Notes: generated by a model not told the origin, from the sequence alone. 47,552 bases of DNA from an uncultured Mycoplasmatota bacterium (GCA_900546245.1 URBY01000004.1:1-47552); one strand, 5' to 3'. Counted from the first letter of the stretch, positions 15,084 through 24,029 are shown. Numbers and translations are program-made.

Positions 15084-16040
15084 TTATATTGTTAAAAAGT
15101 TCATTATTAAATCTATTAATATATCTTTTTCTTTTGGATTAGATTGTGCGATTAAAAGTGTTAATGCCGTAAGTGTATTATTATCTATTATCCTATTACC
15201 ATTTTTAAAGAGAATATTATAGTAATTTAAAAAATATATAAATAAAGTTGCTGCTATTCTCTTATTACCATCTATAAATACATGATTTTTTATTATTAAA
15301 TAAAGAAAATTAGCTGCTTTTTCTTCTATACTTTTATATACTTCAGTATTATCAAATGTTTGATATATATTATCTATTATAGAAGATAATCCATTATTTC
15401 TTTCAAGTGCGAATAAATCACTTTCTTCATTAAATCTTAATGTATTTATTATATTCATACATTCTTTATAATTAATTTTATCTTTTGACGTATTTCCTTT
15501 TATTTTTTTAACAGTTCTATGATCATAATCATCAAGTAAATCAAGTGCTTTAGAATAATTACTTATTACATTTAATATATCTTTTGCTTCATCACCATTT
15601 AAATTGTCATCTACTCTAGTTGCTATATCAATTAACTTAATTGTTTTTTCTAAATATTCAAGTCTTTTTTGATTAACTGCATAACCTTTTATCATATAAT
15701 CTTTTAATACTTGATTAGCCCATTTTCTAAAAGCTACACCTTGTGATGATTTAACTCTATAACCAACAGATATAATAACATCTAAATTATAATAATCTAT
15801 CATATGAGTTTGAGTTTTACCTTCTATAGAACCATGTTTAGTGGTATTCGCAAATTTTGCGATAACCAATTCATTAGATAATTCCTCTTGTAATGCATTA
15901 TTAATATGTTTTCTTATTGTTTTATAATCCCTTCCAAATAATTTTGCCATTTGTTCTGCATTTAACCACACAGTTTCATCTTTCATATTTACTTCTAATT
16001 TTACATTTTGATTTTCAAAAATTTTTATTTCATTTTCCAT
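15084..16040 (-). CDS. RhuM-family protein with C-terminal Fic/Doc domain
   Basis: 318 aa. Residues about 10-140 are a RhuM-type domain (WLNAEQMAKLFGRDYKTIRK, IDYYNLDVIISVGYRV, FRKWANQVLKDYMIKGY). Residues about 190-315 carry the Fic/Doc fold with NHVFIDGNKRIAATLF, an HxFxDGNKR motif closer to Doc (a kinase of EF-Tu) than to AMP-transferring Fic (HPFxxGN). RhuM-Fic fusions are widespread and usually annotated as virulence RhuM/Fic proteins. No separate antitoxin gene is adjacent. It has its own promoter (16212-16240) and terminator, so it is a single-gene unit. Confidence 0.88.
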   Translation of the reverse strand: MENEIKIFENQNVKLEVNMKDETVWLNAEQMAKLFGRDYKTIRKHINNALQEELSNELVIAKFANTTKHGSIEGKTQTHMIDYYNLDVIISVGYRVKSSQGVAFRKWANQVLKDYMIKGYAVNQKRLEYLEKTIKLIDIATRVDDNLNGDEAKDILNVISNYSKALDLLDDYDHRTVKKIKGNTSKDKINYKECMNIINTLRFNEESDLFALERNNGLSSIIDNIYQTFDNTEVYKSIEEKAANFLYLIIKNHVFIDGNKRIAATLFIYFLNYYNILFKNGNRIIDNNTLTALTLLIAQSNPKEKDILIDLIMNFLTI

Positions 16041-16211
16041 TTAAGTTTTCTCCTACAATTTTTTTATTTACTAAAGCGTAATGTTTTGTTACTTTAGCCT
16101 AATTTTATTACTAAAATTCTTCTCCTTTCTTAATAAATTTTGTCTCCACTTAAATTAAAATTCACACTAATATTTCCTTATACTTGTAAGGTTAGACCAT
16201 AATATATTTAC

Positions 16212-16240
16212 ATCATATATTACAAACAAAAGTTTGTCAA
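16212..16240 (-). promoter_or_regulatory. Sigma-A promoter of the RhuM-Doc gene
   Basis: TTGACA (16235-16240), 17 bp, TATGAT (16212-16217) on the minus strand. It leaves a long leader of about 165 nt, in which 16060-16110 can form an imperfect hairpin (CTAAAGTAA with TTACGCTTTAG) ahead of the ribosome binding site. Confidence 0.72.
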
Positions 16241-16250
16241 TATAATAAAA

Positions 16251-16275
16251 AGAAAAATAGTAAAAGTTTACTATT
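16251..16275 (-). terminator. Intrinsic terminator after the second Nudix gene
   Basis: Inverted repeat AATAGTAAA/TTTACTATT (16256-16264 and 16267-16275) with a T-rich tail on the minus strand; the RhuM-Doc promoter begins about 10 bp further on. Confidence 0.7.
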
Positions 16276-16315
16276 CCTCATATAATATGTCATCAACAAT
16301 AAAAAATTATATATA

Positions 16316-16867
16316 CTATTCTCTATTTTTTTCTATCATTTCAAAATATTTCATCAAATAATTCCAACAACCAATTTTATCTGTTAAATCATTATAGTTA
16401 TTATTTATTCTTTCTATAATTTCATCTTTATCAAACCATTTTATATCTTGAACTTCTTCTTGTTGTAATGTTATATCTTTCACATCAATATTTTTATGAA
16501 CAATATAGTATTCATTGTAATGTCTATTTATTATAGAATCTTTGACATTTTCTGATGTTGTAACTCCAATAAAAGTAAGATCATTTTTATTTAATTCAAC
16601 ACCTATTTCTTCCTTAGCTTCTCGTAATACAGCCTCATATCCGAATTCTCCAGACAAAACATGTCCACCAGCAGTTATATCCCATAAATTAGGCCATAAC
16701 TTTTTATTTGAACTTCTTTGTTGCAACAATACTTTTTTATCATCGTCACTTATAATAAAAACAACAACTGCTTTATGCCATAATCCTTTCAAATGACATT
16801 CATCTCTACTTACAATTTCATTTATATATTCTCCATTTTTGTTTAATACATCTAAAAACTCTTTCAT
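16316..16867 (-). CDS. Nudix hydrolase, isopentenyl-diphosphate-isomerase/YfcD-like
   Basis: 183 aa. Begins with a segment typical of the IDI/YfcD branch (GLWHKAVVVFIISDDDKKVL, then LQQRSSNKKLWPNLWDITAGGH), then the Nudix helix YEAVLREAKEEIGVEL. Members hydrolyse nucleoside or CoA pyrophosphates, or isomerise IPP. The full Glu set of the Nudix box argues for a hydrolase. Single-gene unit between the topA region and the RhuM-Doc gene, with its own terminator. Confidence 0.85.
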   Translation of the reverse strand: MKEFLDVLNKNGEYINEIVSRDECHLKGLWHKAVVVFIISDDDKKVLLQQRSSNKKLWPNLWDITAGGHVLSGEFGYEAVLREAKEEIGVELNKNDLTFIGVTTSENVKDSIINRHYNEYYIVHKNIDVKDITLQQEEVQDIKWFDKDEIIERINNNYNDLTDKIGCWNYLMKYFEMIEKNRE

Positions 16868-17045
16868 ATTATATATCCCTTCTAATAATTTACTCTTAAT
16901 TTATAAACATTTTTTCTTTCATTTTTTATTCTAATATTCCTTAATCTCATATAGCACATATTATAATATATTTTCAAATTAAAGGTCCATCAGACTTTTA
17001 TTACCACTTATAACATAATGTTGCACTATATATAGTAAAAATTTA

Positions 17046-19079
17046 CTATTCTTCTTTATAATCACATGCTGAACATTTTACTTTTCCATCTTTTGTAACT
17101 AGCATACTATTACATTCTGGGCACTTCTTACCTGTAGGCATATCCCAATAAGCTTCTTTACATTTTGGAAAGTTAGAACAACCATAAAAAACTTTACCCT
17201 TTTTTGTTTTCCTTTCAACAATCTTATTACCACATTTAATACAATCACAAACTTCTACGACTTTTTTTTCTTCTTTTTTAATATATTTACATTCTGGATA
17301 GTTAGAACAAGCTATAAATTCACCATATCTACCATTTCTTTTTACTAAATCTTTACCACATTCAGGACATACTTCTCCAGTCTTTTCAGGTTCTTTTTTT
17401 TCCATATTATCAAATGCATCTTTTACCATTGGTTCAAAATCCTCCCAAAATTTCTTTAATAATTCATTCCATACAACAGTTCCACTTGCAATATTATCTA
17501 AATCTTCTTCCATTTTTGCAGTATATTTTACATTAATTAAATCTTTGAAGAACTCTTGAAGTTTATTTGTTGTTTCTATTCCTATTTCAGTTGGAACAAA
17601 CTTTTTATCCTTTTTATTTACATATCCTCTATCTATAATTGTACTTATAGTAGTTGCGTATGTTGATGGTCTACCAATACCTAAACTTTCCATTTCTTTA
17701 ATTAATGAACTTTCTGTATATCTTGCTGGTGGTTCTGTAAAGTGTTGTTTTGTCTCTACTTTATCAGTAATAAGATTATCAGATTTATATTTATCTAAAT
17801 CAGGTAAAATCTTATCTTCACTCTTTTCAAATTCACTATATACTTTTAAGTAACCATCAAAAGTAATTACACTACCATTAACTTTAAATTTATAATCATT
17901 ATTATCAAGAATAACAGTTGTTAATTGTTGTTTTGCATCTTTCATTAAAGAAGCAAGTGCTCTAAAGTAAATAAGTCTATATAACTTATATTCATCATTA
18001 GTTAAATATTCTTTTACTGAATCTGGTGTTCTTGTAATACTTGTTGGTCTTATTGCTTCATGAGCATCTTGTACATTTTCTGTTTTCTTACTCTTTTTTA
18101 CAAATCCAACATATTCTTTACCATAATTTACTTCAATATATTTTAAAGTATTTTGTGCAAACTCATCTGATAATCTAATTGAATCAGTTCTCATATATGT
18201 AATTAAACCTACTGTTTCACTACCTATATTTATACCTTCATAAAGTTTTTGTGCAACACTCATAGTCTTTTTAGATGAGAAATTAATTTTGTTTACTGCA
18301 TCTTGCTGCATTGTACTTGTTGTATAAGGTGGCTTACTAGCCTTATTCTTATTTTTCTTTTCAGTACTTTCTATTTTATAACTATTAGATAATTTATTTA
18401 ATATATCTTTTGCTTCAATTTCGTTTTTTATTTCTAATTTAGTATTTTCTTTATAACCAAATAAATTTGCATCAAATGATGGGAATATTGCTTTTATTGT
18501 CCAATATTCTTCTGGAATGAATTTTTCAATTTCTTTTTCTCTATCAACTATTAATTTAAGTGCAACTGATTGTACTCTTCCTGCACTTTTACCACCTGTT
18601 TTTGATTGCATTAATTTACTTAATCTAAATCCTATTATTCTATCTAATATTCTTCTTGTTTCTTGACTTCTTACCATAAGATCATCAATTTTTCTAGCAT
18701 TTTTAAATGAATTAACAACTGCATTTTTAGTTATTTCATTAAATACTATTCTTTCATAATCTTTATCATCAATACCAAGAGCATCTTTTAAATGCCAACT
18801 AATTGCTTCTCCCTCACGGTCAGGGTCGGTTGCAAGATATACTTTTTCTGCATTTTTAACTTCTTTTTTTAGTTCTGCAATATCTTTTTTCTTTCCCTTG
18901 ATTGGTTCATAATTTGGTTTAAAACCATCTTCAATATCTACACCAAAACCATATTTACCAGAAGTTGCTAAATCTCTAATATGTCCTTTTGATGATAATA
19001 CTTTATAATCACTACCTAAATATTTTTCTATTGTTTTACTTTTAGCTGGTGATTCCACTATTACTAAATTTTTACTCAT
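17046..19079 (-). CDS. topA: DNA topoisomerase I
   Basis: Relaxes negative supercoils. About 677 aa from the ATG at 19079, which has AAGGGA 8 nt upstream. An in-frame start 15 codons earlier would overlap rnhB and lacks a ribosome binding site. Toprim domain (LVIVESPAKSKTIEKYL, ATDPDREGEAISWHL), active-site Tyr in GLITYMRTDSIRLS, and EAIRPTSI. The C-terminus carries three zinc ribbons (CPECGKDL...CSNYPEC, CIKCGNK...CSNFPKC, CPECNSM...CSACDY). Third gene of an rbgA-rnhB-topA operon. Confidence 0.97.
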   Translation of the reverse strand: MSKNLVIVESPAKSKTIEKYLGSDYKVLSSKGHIRDLATSGKYGFGVDIEDGFKPNYEPIKGKKKDIAELKKEVKNAEKVYLATDPDREGEAISWHLKDALGIDDKDYERIVFNEITKNAVVNSFKNARKIDDLMVRSQETRRILDRIIGFRLSKLMQSKTGGKSAGRVQSVALKLIVDREKEIEKFIPEEYWTIKAIFPSFDANLFGYKENTKLEIKNEIEAKDILNKLSNSYKIESTEKKNKNKASKPPYTTSTMQQDAVNKINFSSKKTMSVAQKLYEGINIGSETVGLITYMRTDSIRLSDEFAQNTLKYIEVNYGKEYVGFVKKSKKTENVQDAHEAIRPTSITRTPDSVKEYLTNDEYKLYRLIYFRALASLMKDAKQQLTTVILDNNDYKFKVNGSVITFDGYLKVYSEFEKSEDKILPDLDKYKSDNLITDKVETKQHFTEPPARYTESSLIKEMESLGIGRPSTYATTISTIIDRGYVNKKDKKFVPTEIGIETTNKLQEFFKDLINVKYTAKMEEDLDNIASGTVVWNELLKKFWEDFEPMVKDAFDNMEKKEPEKTGEVCPECGKDLVKRNGRYGEFIACSNYPECKYIKKEEKKVVEVCDCIKCGNKIVERKTKKGKVFYGCSNFPKCKEAYWDMPTGKKCPECNSMLVTKDGKVKCSACDYKEE

Positions 19080-19104
19080 AAAATCAGTCCCTTCATATAT
19101 TATA

Positions 19105-19743
19105 TTATCTCTTTGTCCTAACAATTCCCCTATCTAATACATTTTTTACAGGTTTATATGTCATTCTATATTCATCAAACACACCAAATTCATTTATTTT
19201 CTCTAAATGTTCTTTTGTTGGATAACCTTTATGCTTTTTAAAATTATATTCTGGATACTTCTTATCTAGATCAATTAATATTCTATCTCTTGTTACTTTA
19301 GCAAGTATTGATGCAGCCGCTATTGTTACACTTTTAGCGTCACCTTTTATTATTTTTAATACTGGTATATCAAGTGTTGTTATAGGCATAGCATCAGTTA
19401 ATAAGTAATCTATTTTTACTTTTTTATTTGCTTCTTCATATGCTTTTATCATTGCTTTTCTGCTTGCTTCGTAAATATTTAACTCATCTATTTCTTTAGC
19501 AGATACGATTCCAATTCCATAAGTAACCGCATCTTTTATTATTATATCATATAATTGTTCTCTTTTTTTCTCTGTTAATTTTTTTGAATCATTTATTAAA
19601 TCATTTTTATAACCTTTTGGAAAAACTACACATCCTGCGACAACTGGTCCAACGAGTGGCCCTCTTCCAGCTTCATCTGTTCCCGCTATAAAATTATATC
19701 CTTCTTTATATAAATTTTCTTCATATTCATACATATTATTCAT
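19105..19743 (-). CDS. rnhB: Ribonuclease HII
   Basis: Removes ribonucleotides from DNA and RNA:DNA hybrids. About 212 aa. The start of the catalytic core, FIAGTDEAGRGPLVGPVVAG, supplies the DEAGRG signature. LLTDAMPI supplies the next Asp and GDAKSVTIAAASILAKVTRD is the basic loop. The start is the ATG at 19743, eight codons inside the end of rbgA by overlap; a TTG one codon upstream is possible. Overlap with rbgA implies coupled translation. Confidence 0.96.
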   Translation of the reverse strand: MNNMYEYEENLYKEGYNFIAGTDEAGRGPLVGPVVAGCVVFPKGYKNDLINDSKKLTEKKREQLYDIIIKDAVTYGIGIVSAKEIDELNIYEASRKAMIKAYEEANKKVKIDYLLTDAMPITTLDIPVLKIIKGDAKSVTIAAASILAKVTRDRILIDLDKKYPEYNFKKHKGYPTKEHLEKINEFGVFDEYRMTYKPVKNVLDRGIVRTKR

Positions 19744-20605
19744 CAAATGTTACCTTGCCTAAATGACCTTCATTTAAATCCCTTACTATTAAAGCAGATA
19801 CTTTGTCATAATCTACTTCATTACCTCTTAATATGCATCCTCTTTTTCTTCCTATTACTTCATATGCATCTGTAAAATCTTCAAAATCTATATTTTCTAG
19901 GCCATATCTTTCTTTTAAATTTTCTTTATAATTAATAAACATATATTTTAATATATAACATGCGACTTCATCAATTGGAAGTATTTCCTCCTTAATTGCT
20001 GAAAAACATGCTAAATTTAATCCTACTTTTTCATCATCTATTTTTGGCCATAATATACCTGGTGAATCCATTAAATCAACATCTTTACTAATTCTTATCC
20101 AAGAAAGTTGTTTTGTTACACCTGGCTTATTACCAACTCCTACTACCTTTTTACCTGCAAGTCTATTAATTAAAGTTGACTTACCTACATTTGGAATACC
20201 AATTATAAGCGCTCTATAGTTTCTTTTCTTTAATCCTTTTGCTTCTCTTTTTTCATTTAATTCTTTTAATACTTCATCTGTTGCAGATTTTATTTTATCT
20301 ACATTTTTGTTGCTAATTAAATCCACCAAAACAACTTTATATCCAAGGCTTTCATAATACTTAATATGTTTATTTGTCTTATTTAAATCACATAAATCAC
20401 TTTTAGTCATAATTAAAATTCTTGGTTTATTTTTTACTAAATCATCTATATCTTTTATTTTTGATGATATTGGTATTCTAGAATCAACTACTTCATATAT
20501 TATATCTATTAAATCTATTTTTTCTTTTATTTGTCTTTTTGTTTTGGCCATGTGACCAGGATACCAGTTGATTACGGTTTTATTAAACCCTTTTTCTTCA
20601 TTCAT
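19736..20605 (-). CDS. rbgA: Ribosome biogenesis GTPase RbgA (YlqF)
   Basis: Circularly permuted GTPase needed for 50S maturation. About 289 aa. INWYPGHMAKTKRQI is the family N-terminus, TKSD is G4, GIPNVGKSTLINRL is the P-loop (G1), GVTKQLSW is G2 and DSPGI is G3, in the permuted order G4-G1-G3. I start at the ATG with AAAGGAG nine nt upstream; a TTG three codons earlier overlaps that site. Its promoter, ribosome binding site and first codons are echoed in several intergenic repeats at 22.4-25.7 kb. Confidence 0.96.
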   Translation of the reverse strand: MNEEKGFNKTVINWYPGHMAKTKRQIKEKIDLIDIIYEVVDSRIPISSKIKDIDDLVKNKPRILIMTKSDLCDLNKTNKHIKYYESLGYKVVLVDLISNKNVDKIKSATDEVLKELNEKREAKGLKKRNYRALIIGIPNVGKSTLINRLAGKKVVGVGNKPGVTKQLSWIRISKDVDLMDSPGILWPKIDDEKVGLNLACFSAIKEEILPIDEVACYILKYMFINYKENLKERYGLENIDFEDFTDAYEVIGRKRGCILRGNEVDYDKVSALIVRDLNEGHLGKVTFDE

Positions 20606-20635
20606 TTGGATCAACTCCTTTTTAAAATCATTAAA

Positions 20636-20644
20636 ATTATAGCA
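20636..20644 (-). promoter_or_regulatory. Extended -10 promoter of rbgA-rnhB-topA
   Basis: TG-C-TATAAT (-10 at 20636-20641) preceded by a T6 tract, about 30 nt upstream of the rbgA start. Similar extended -10 elements occur in the repeats at 22482, 24676 and 25687. Confidence 0.65.
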
Positions 20645-20795
20645 TAAAAAAGGCCGATTTTGTACTAATCTGTCTAAATTTATGTCATTTATATGTTCTT
20701 AAATATTGTGTAATCAATAATTTGTTAAACATTATTAGGCCATATGGTCATACTATCTTTTAATTAATTCTTTTTTTATTCTTTTAAATGGATTT

Positions 20796-22217
20796 TTATT
20801 TAGTTTCATTATATATTTCATGTTTTTTCCATCTAGCAATCTTTTTTAATATTAACCAATTATGACTTTCGGATATTCCAAATTTATTTTGATTTACTGA
20901 ATATAATACTTTAAAACCTATCTCATTTAATAATTGAATATATTTATCATAACTATAATAACTCCAATACATTTCATTACCACAAAAATCATTTCTGTAT
21001 TTCATATTTCCAACATCTTCATCTCTAAGTGTTAATAATAGAATTCCATTATCGTTAAGGTGATTATATATTTTTGTTAGTATTCCTTTATGATGCTCTC
21101 TTGGGATATGTAATAACGAGAATAACATCATTATTAAATCATAATTTGTTGTATAATTAAATTTTTCAATATCTCCTTCAATATATGTAGCACTTGGATT
21201 ATTAATTCTAGCTTGATTTATATGTTTTGAACTAAAATCAACTCCTATTAAATTAAAGTTATTGTCTATGAAGTATTTATCATAAGGATAACCACTACCA
21301 CATCCTAAATCTAATATGTTTCCATTTTTTGGTAAATAATTTATCACTTGATCAAATATATCTTTTTCAAATGGAAGTAATTCTCTTTTTCTATAATCTT
21401 CTATATAATTATTCTTTTCATAACTTTCTTTAATTTTATTTTTAAATACATCTTCATTTAAGATTGATTCATCTAGTTGTTTAAAGCCATCTCTGCTCCA
21501 TAACCATAAGGCAGTATGAATATCAATTGGTTTATATTTTGTACCTTTAAATAATTGATTCCATCTATCAATTACTATTAATTGTACATCATTTCTATTT
21601 AATTCTTCATCAGTTATAAGTTCTAGTTTATGTGTTGCTTTTATTACATGTGTATCAGCGGCAACTGTTAGATTTTCTACATTTTTAAATTTTCTATCTG
21701 TATATTGATAGATAACATATAACCAATAATTACATATCTTATTTCCTGATAAATAAGGAAAACTCTTCTTGTTATCTTTTTGAATAAAATTTCTTATTTT
21801 ATCTACATCATTATCTAATTCATCGAATAATTTTCTTATATCTCCATCATATAATTTAACAAATGTATTACATAAAGACAACCATATTTCAGTTTGCTTT
21901 TGTTTTTGTAATGCAACTTTATATTTTGTAAGTGCATATTGAACTTCTTCAAATGATTTTTCTAAACATAATTTTGGATCAAATACAAATCTTGTTTCTT
22001 CATCTTCATAGGTTTTATTTGCATTTTTCCATAAGTCATAAGAATTTCTTTGATAATTAAGAGCCATAGGTAAAGTAAAATAAAGATAGTTTTCTTTAGA
22101 GGTTTTATCCAGATGTGGATTTTCATCTTCTGGCATAACTTCTCCTCCAAGTTCACCTTTTTTCCACATCATATATAAGATATCAACTTTTTTTAGTATT
22201 TCTTCTTTTTTTTCCAT
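20796..22217 (-). CDS. Two-domain protein: unknown N-terminal helical domain + SAM methyltransferase
   Basis: 473 aa. Residues 1-255 are a mostly helical domain (ALNYQRNSYDLWKNA, YALTKYKVALQKQKQ, FPYLSGNKICNYW, VAADTHVIKATHKLEL). The last two motifs recall HhH-GPD glycosylase-like proteins, but this is only a weak resemblance. Residues about 285-460 are a class I methyltransferase (GNILDLGCGSGYPYDKYF, LIGVDFS, IEGDIEKF, DLIMMLFSLLHI). A base-recognising domain plus a methylase would suggest action on a nucleic acid or nucleotide, but this is inference. It stands alone between two gaps. Confidence 0.72.
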   Translation of the reverse strand: MEKKEEILKKVDILYMMWKKGELGGEVMPEDENPHLDKTSKENYLYFTLPMALNYQRNSYDLWKNANKTYEDEETRFVFDPKLCLEKSFEEVQYALTKYKVALQKQKQTEIWLSLCNTFVKLYDGDIRKLFDELDNDVDKIRNFIQKDNKKSFPYLSGNKICNYWLYVIYQYTDRKFKNVENLTVAADTHVIKATHKLELITDEELNRNDVQLIVIDRWNQLFKGTKYKPIDIHTALWLWSRDGFKQLDESILNEDVFKNKIKESYEKNNYIEDYRKRELLPFEKDIFDQVINYLPKNGNILDLGCGSGYPYDKYFIDNNFNLIGVDFSSKHINQARINNPSATYIEGDIEKFNYTTNYDLIMMLFSLLHIPREHHKGILTKIYNHLNDNGILLLTLRDEDVGNMKYRNDFCGNEMYWSYYSYDKYIQLLNEIGFKVLYSVNQNKFGISESHNWLILKKIARWKKHEIYNETK

Positions 22218-22224
22218 TAGTGAT

Positions 22225-22265
22225 CACCTCTTTTTTACATAGGGGTTAAAAGGTGTAATCACCTT
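22225..22265 (-). promoter_or_regulatory. Possible translation switch upstream of the methyltransferase fusion
   Basis: AAGGTG and CACCTT (22260-22265 and 22250-22255, in transcription order) can form a hairpin. The second arm can alternatively pair with the ribosome binding site AGAGGTG (22225-22231) of the downstream gene. The region is also part of a GGGGTTAAAAGGTGTAATCA copy of the local repeat. Confidence 0.35.
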
Positions 22266-22356
22266 ATTAATTCCTATCACTTTTTATACTATAAATAGTA
22301 ATTTTTTACTAATTTTTATCTATTTTAGCATATTTTTATATAAAACTTGCAAGATG

Positions 22357-22605
22357 TTAATTCTCACAAAGCCTTGTAAACAAAGGATTTCTTAAAGGGG
22401 TTAAATAAATCGTAATCAACCAATTGATGTTTGTTTTATTTTCATTCATAAAATCAATTCCTTAAGATTTCAATCTATTCAATTATATCATAAAAAAGAT
22501 AGATTTTGTATTAATCTATCCATATTTTCATTTCAAATTATGGGGTGGAAAAATCGTAATCAAGTTATGGCTAATACTACCCTGGACATGTGGCAAAACA
22601 TTTAA
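22357..22605. repeat. Intergenic repeat copy 1 resembling the 5' end of rbgA
   Basis: Holds (a) a minus-strand copy of the rbgA promoter and start: TGATATAAT at 22482-22490 and ATGAATGAAAATAAAAC at 22433-22449, opening a 30-codon frame that begins MNENKTNINW, against MNEEKGFNKTVINW in RbgA. (b) Plus-strand copies of the codon 5-15 region, AAAGGGGTTAAATAAATCG at 22394 and GGGGTGGAAAAATCGTAATC at 22542. The second continues into a segment readable as YYPGHVAK (RbgA WYPGHMAK). These lie in inverted orientation relative to each other. The 22218-22649 spacer holds no convincing intact gene. Confidence 0.55.
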
Positions 22606-22649
22606 TCATTAAAAAGTAGAATTTTATATCTATTTTATATTCAAGTAAT

Positions 22650-23444
22650 TTATTGTTTTGTTTTCTTTAAATAATAACTATATAAACTTTTATCATTGTC
22701 GCATCCTTCATAATCTATTGCATCTTTTTTTATAATTTTACCATTTTTAATATAATACTCGATATTTAATTGAGGAAACGTTTCTAACCACTCCGGATGA
22801 TCCTTTATTGCAAAATCAAATGCTTCTTCTAATGATAAATAATATGAATTAAATATAATATTATCTCCAACATATCGAGCTTGTTTTTTCTTTTGTTCAA
22901 GTTCAATAAAAGTAACTTCTAATTTTTGTTGAGCTTTCTCTCCTATTTCTATTTCATTTTTTAAACAAAACTTAACAAATAATAGTATAGAATTTAAATT
23001 CGCATCTATTTCTGAACTCTCACATGAATAATTTAGTTCATAATATGATAAATTATCAGAAATACCAAAACATTCATTTTGCTCACATTGATAGTGTTTA
23101 AGTAAAAAATCCTTAATATAATTAATAATATTTTTACTAATCTTTCCTTCTACAATTTGAATATGTTGTTCTAGATGGGAAATTTCATGGAAAATTATTA
23201 ATAAAGAACCTATAGCTCCATTATATATTTTTTTTATAATATCTTCATTGATTATTATCTTTTCAACACCAATACATCGACCATAAACTGGAAAATCATT
23301 AGAAATAATAAATTTACAATTATAATTTTTATATAGTTTAGTAATATATTCAGAGAAATATTCTACCGTTAAATGTTTAAAATCGTCATAATTTAAACTT
23401 TTATTACCCTTCAAAAAATTTACAAACAAATCACAATTTTCCAT
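22650..23444 (-). CDS. Zincin-like metallopeptidase-domain protein
   Basis: 264 aa. IIFHEISHLEQHIQIVEGK carries an HExxH zinc motif inside a helix, followed by ELNYSCESSEIDAN, whose Glu or Asp could be the third ligand. The C-terminal 80 residues are helical with LSLEEAFDFAIKDHPEWLETF. No signal peptide, so it probably acts in the cytoplasm. I do not recognise a named family; such proteins are frequent in mobile elements. Promoter overlaps the terminator of the following small gene. Confidence 0.65.
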   Translation of the reverse strand: MENCDLFVNFLKGNKSLNYDDFKHLTVEYFSEYITKLYKNYNCKFIISNDFPVYGRCIGVEKIIINEDIIKKIYNGAIGSLLIIFHEISHLEQHIQIVEGKISKNIINYIKDFLLKHYQCEQNECFGISDNLSYYELNYSCESSEIDANLNSILLFVKFCLKNEIEIGEKAQQKLEVTFIELEQKKKQARYVGDNIIFNSYYLSLEEAFDFAIKDHPEWLETFPQLNIEYYIKNGKIIKKDAIDYEGCDNDKSLYSYYLKKTKQ

Positions 23445-23473
23445 ATATAATCTCTCCCTTTTAATTGATATAT

Positions 23474-23501
23474 ATTATAGTAAAAAAAATGAAAATGTCA
23501 A
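23474..23501 (-). promoter_or_regulatory. Promoter embedded in a terminator
   Basis: TTGACA (23496-23501), 16 bp, TATAAT (23474-23479) on the minus strand. The -35 hexamer lies in the loop/3' arm of the terminator hairpin at 23482-23516 and the T-tract forms the spacer. Drives the metallopeptidase gene. Confidence 0.65.
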
Positions 23502-23516
23502 TATATCCATTTTCAT
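23482..23516 (-). terminator. Intrinsic terminator after the DUF6870-like gene
   Basis: Nine-bp stem ATGAAAATG/CATTTTCAT (23508-23516 and 23489-23497), 10-nt loop, then eight Ts on the minus strand. Confidence 0.78.
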
Positions 23517-23518
23517 AA

Positions 23519-23740
23519 TTATCTATATAAACTTTCTAAAACATTTGTTAAACAATCTTCTGCTGATTTTCCATTATCTGTAAATCCAATTTGAACTAAA
23601 TGTCCATTAACTTTAAAAACATATGGATTTTCTACTTGAGATAAGAAATCTAGTATTCTTTCTTCTTTTGATTTCCTTCTATCTATCTTTATCTCATTTA
23701 TATCGGGTATATCATCAGGATTTATATCATTTAAATCCAT
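23519..23740 (-). CDS. DUF6870-like small protein of conjugative-element type
   Basis: 73 aa. The segment KSKEERILDFLSQVENPYVF, followed by KVNGHLVQIGF, matches my memory of small proteins (pattern PREERIRDFLRQIGNPYCF) common in integrative conjugative elements of Firmicutes. Function unknown. Family members have a longer N-terminus, and an overlapping upstream frame (23731-23793) could supply it if one base were shifted. The assignment is from pattern memory, hence moderate confidence. Confidence 0.6.
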   Translation of the reverse strand: MDLNDINPDDIPDINEIKIDRRKSKEERILDFLSQVENPYVFKVNGHLVQIGFTDNGKSAEDCLTNVLESLYR

Positions 23741-23793
23741 ATCTTTATATTTTCTACCTTTTCTATTATTTTATCTATATCATATTTTTTCAT
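23731..23793 (-). CDS. 20-codon upstream frame overlapping the DUF6870-like gene
   Basis: Begins MKKYDIDKIIEKVENIK after AAGGAGATGAATAA, a better ribosome binding site than the one before the ATG at 23740, and ends at a TAA that overlaps the start of the DUF6870-like gene. It is either a translationally coupled upstream peptide or the true N-terminus separated by a frameshift. Confidence 0.4.
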   Translation of the reverse strand: MKKYDIDKIIEKVENIKIWI

Positions 23794-23812
23794 TTATTCA
23801 TCTCCTTATGTT

Positions 23813-24029
23813 AAGGGGTGGCATGTCGTAATCAAGTACTTAATTCTTTTAAAAAAAATGACCTATTTTTTACTAATAAAGGTCATTTTTGAGTAATTTT
23901 AACTATTTTTTGATCAAACTTACAAGATTCAAACTCTCGCAAACCCTTTATTTATAACACTTTCCTAAAGGGGTGGCAGAAATCGTTATCAGGCAATTTA
24001 TATTTGTCTTATTTTCATTATTACTCATT
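23813..24029. repeat. Intergenic repeat copy 2 resembling the 5' end of rbgA
   Basis: Two plus-strand cores, GGGGTGGCATGTCGTAATCA (23815) and GGGGTGGCAGAAATCGTTATC (23969; 20 of its bases shared in pattern with copy 1), and a minus-strand ATGAGTAATAATGAAAATAAG start (about 24009-24029). 23930-24020 aligns well with 22340-22445 of copy 1, including the segment after the short frame. No intact gene is seen in 23815-24092. Confidence 0.5.

Noticed and set aside
19080..19124. Longer topA N-terminus overlapping rnhB
   Set aside because: The ATG at 19079 has a good ribosome binding site and gives the normal TopA start; the extension is simply open frame inside rnhB.
23813..24029. Attachment site or CRISPR-like array in the repeated GGGGTGG spacers
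   Set aside because: Copies are irregularly spaced and degenerate, with no regular spacers, cas genes or adjacent integrase.
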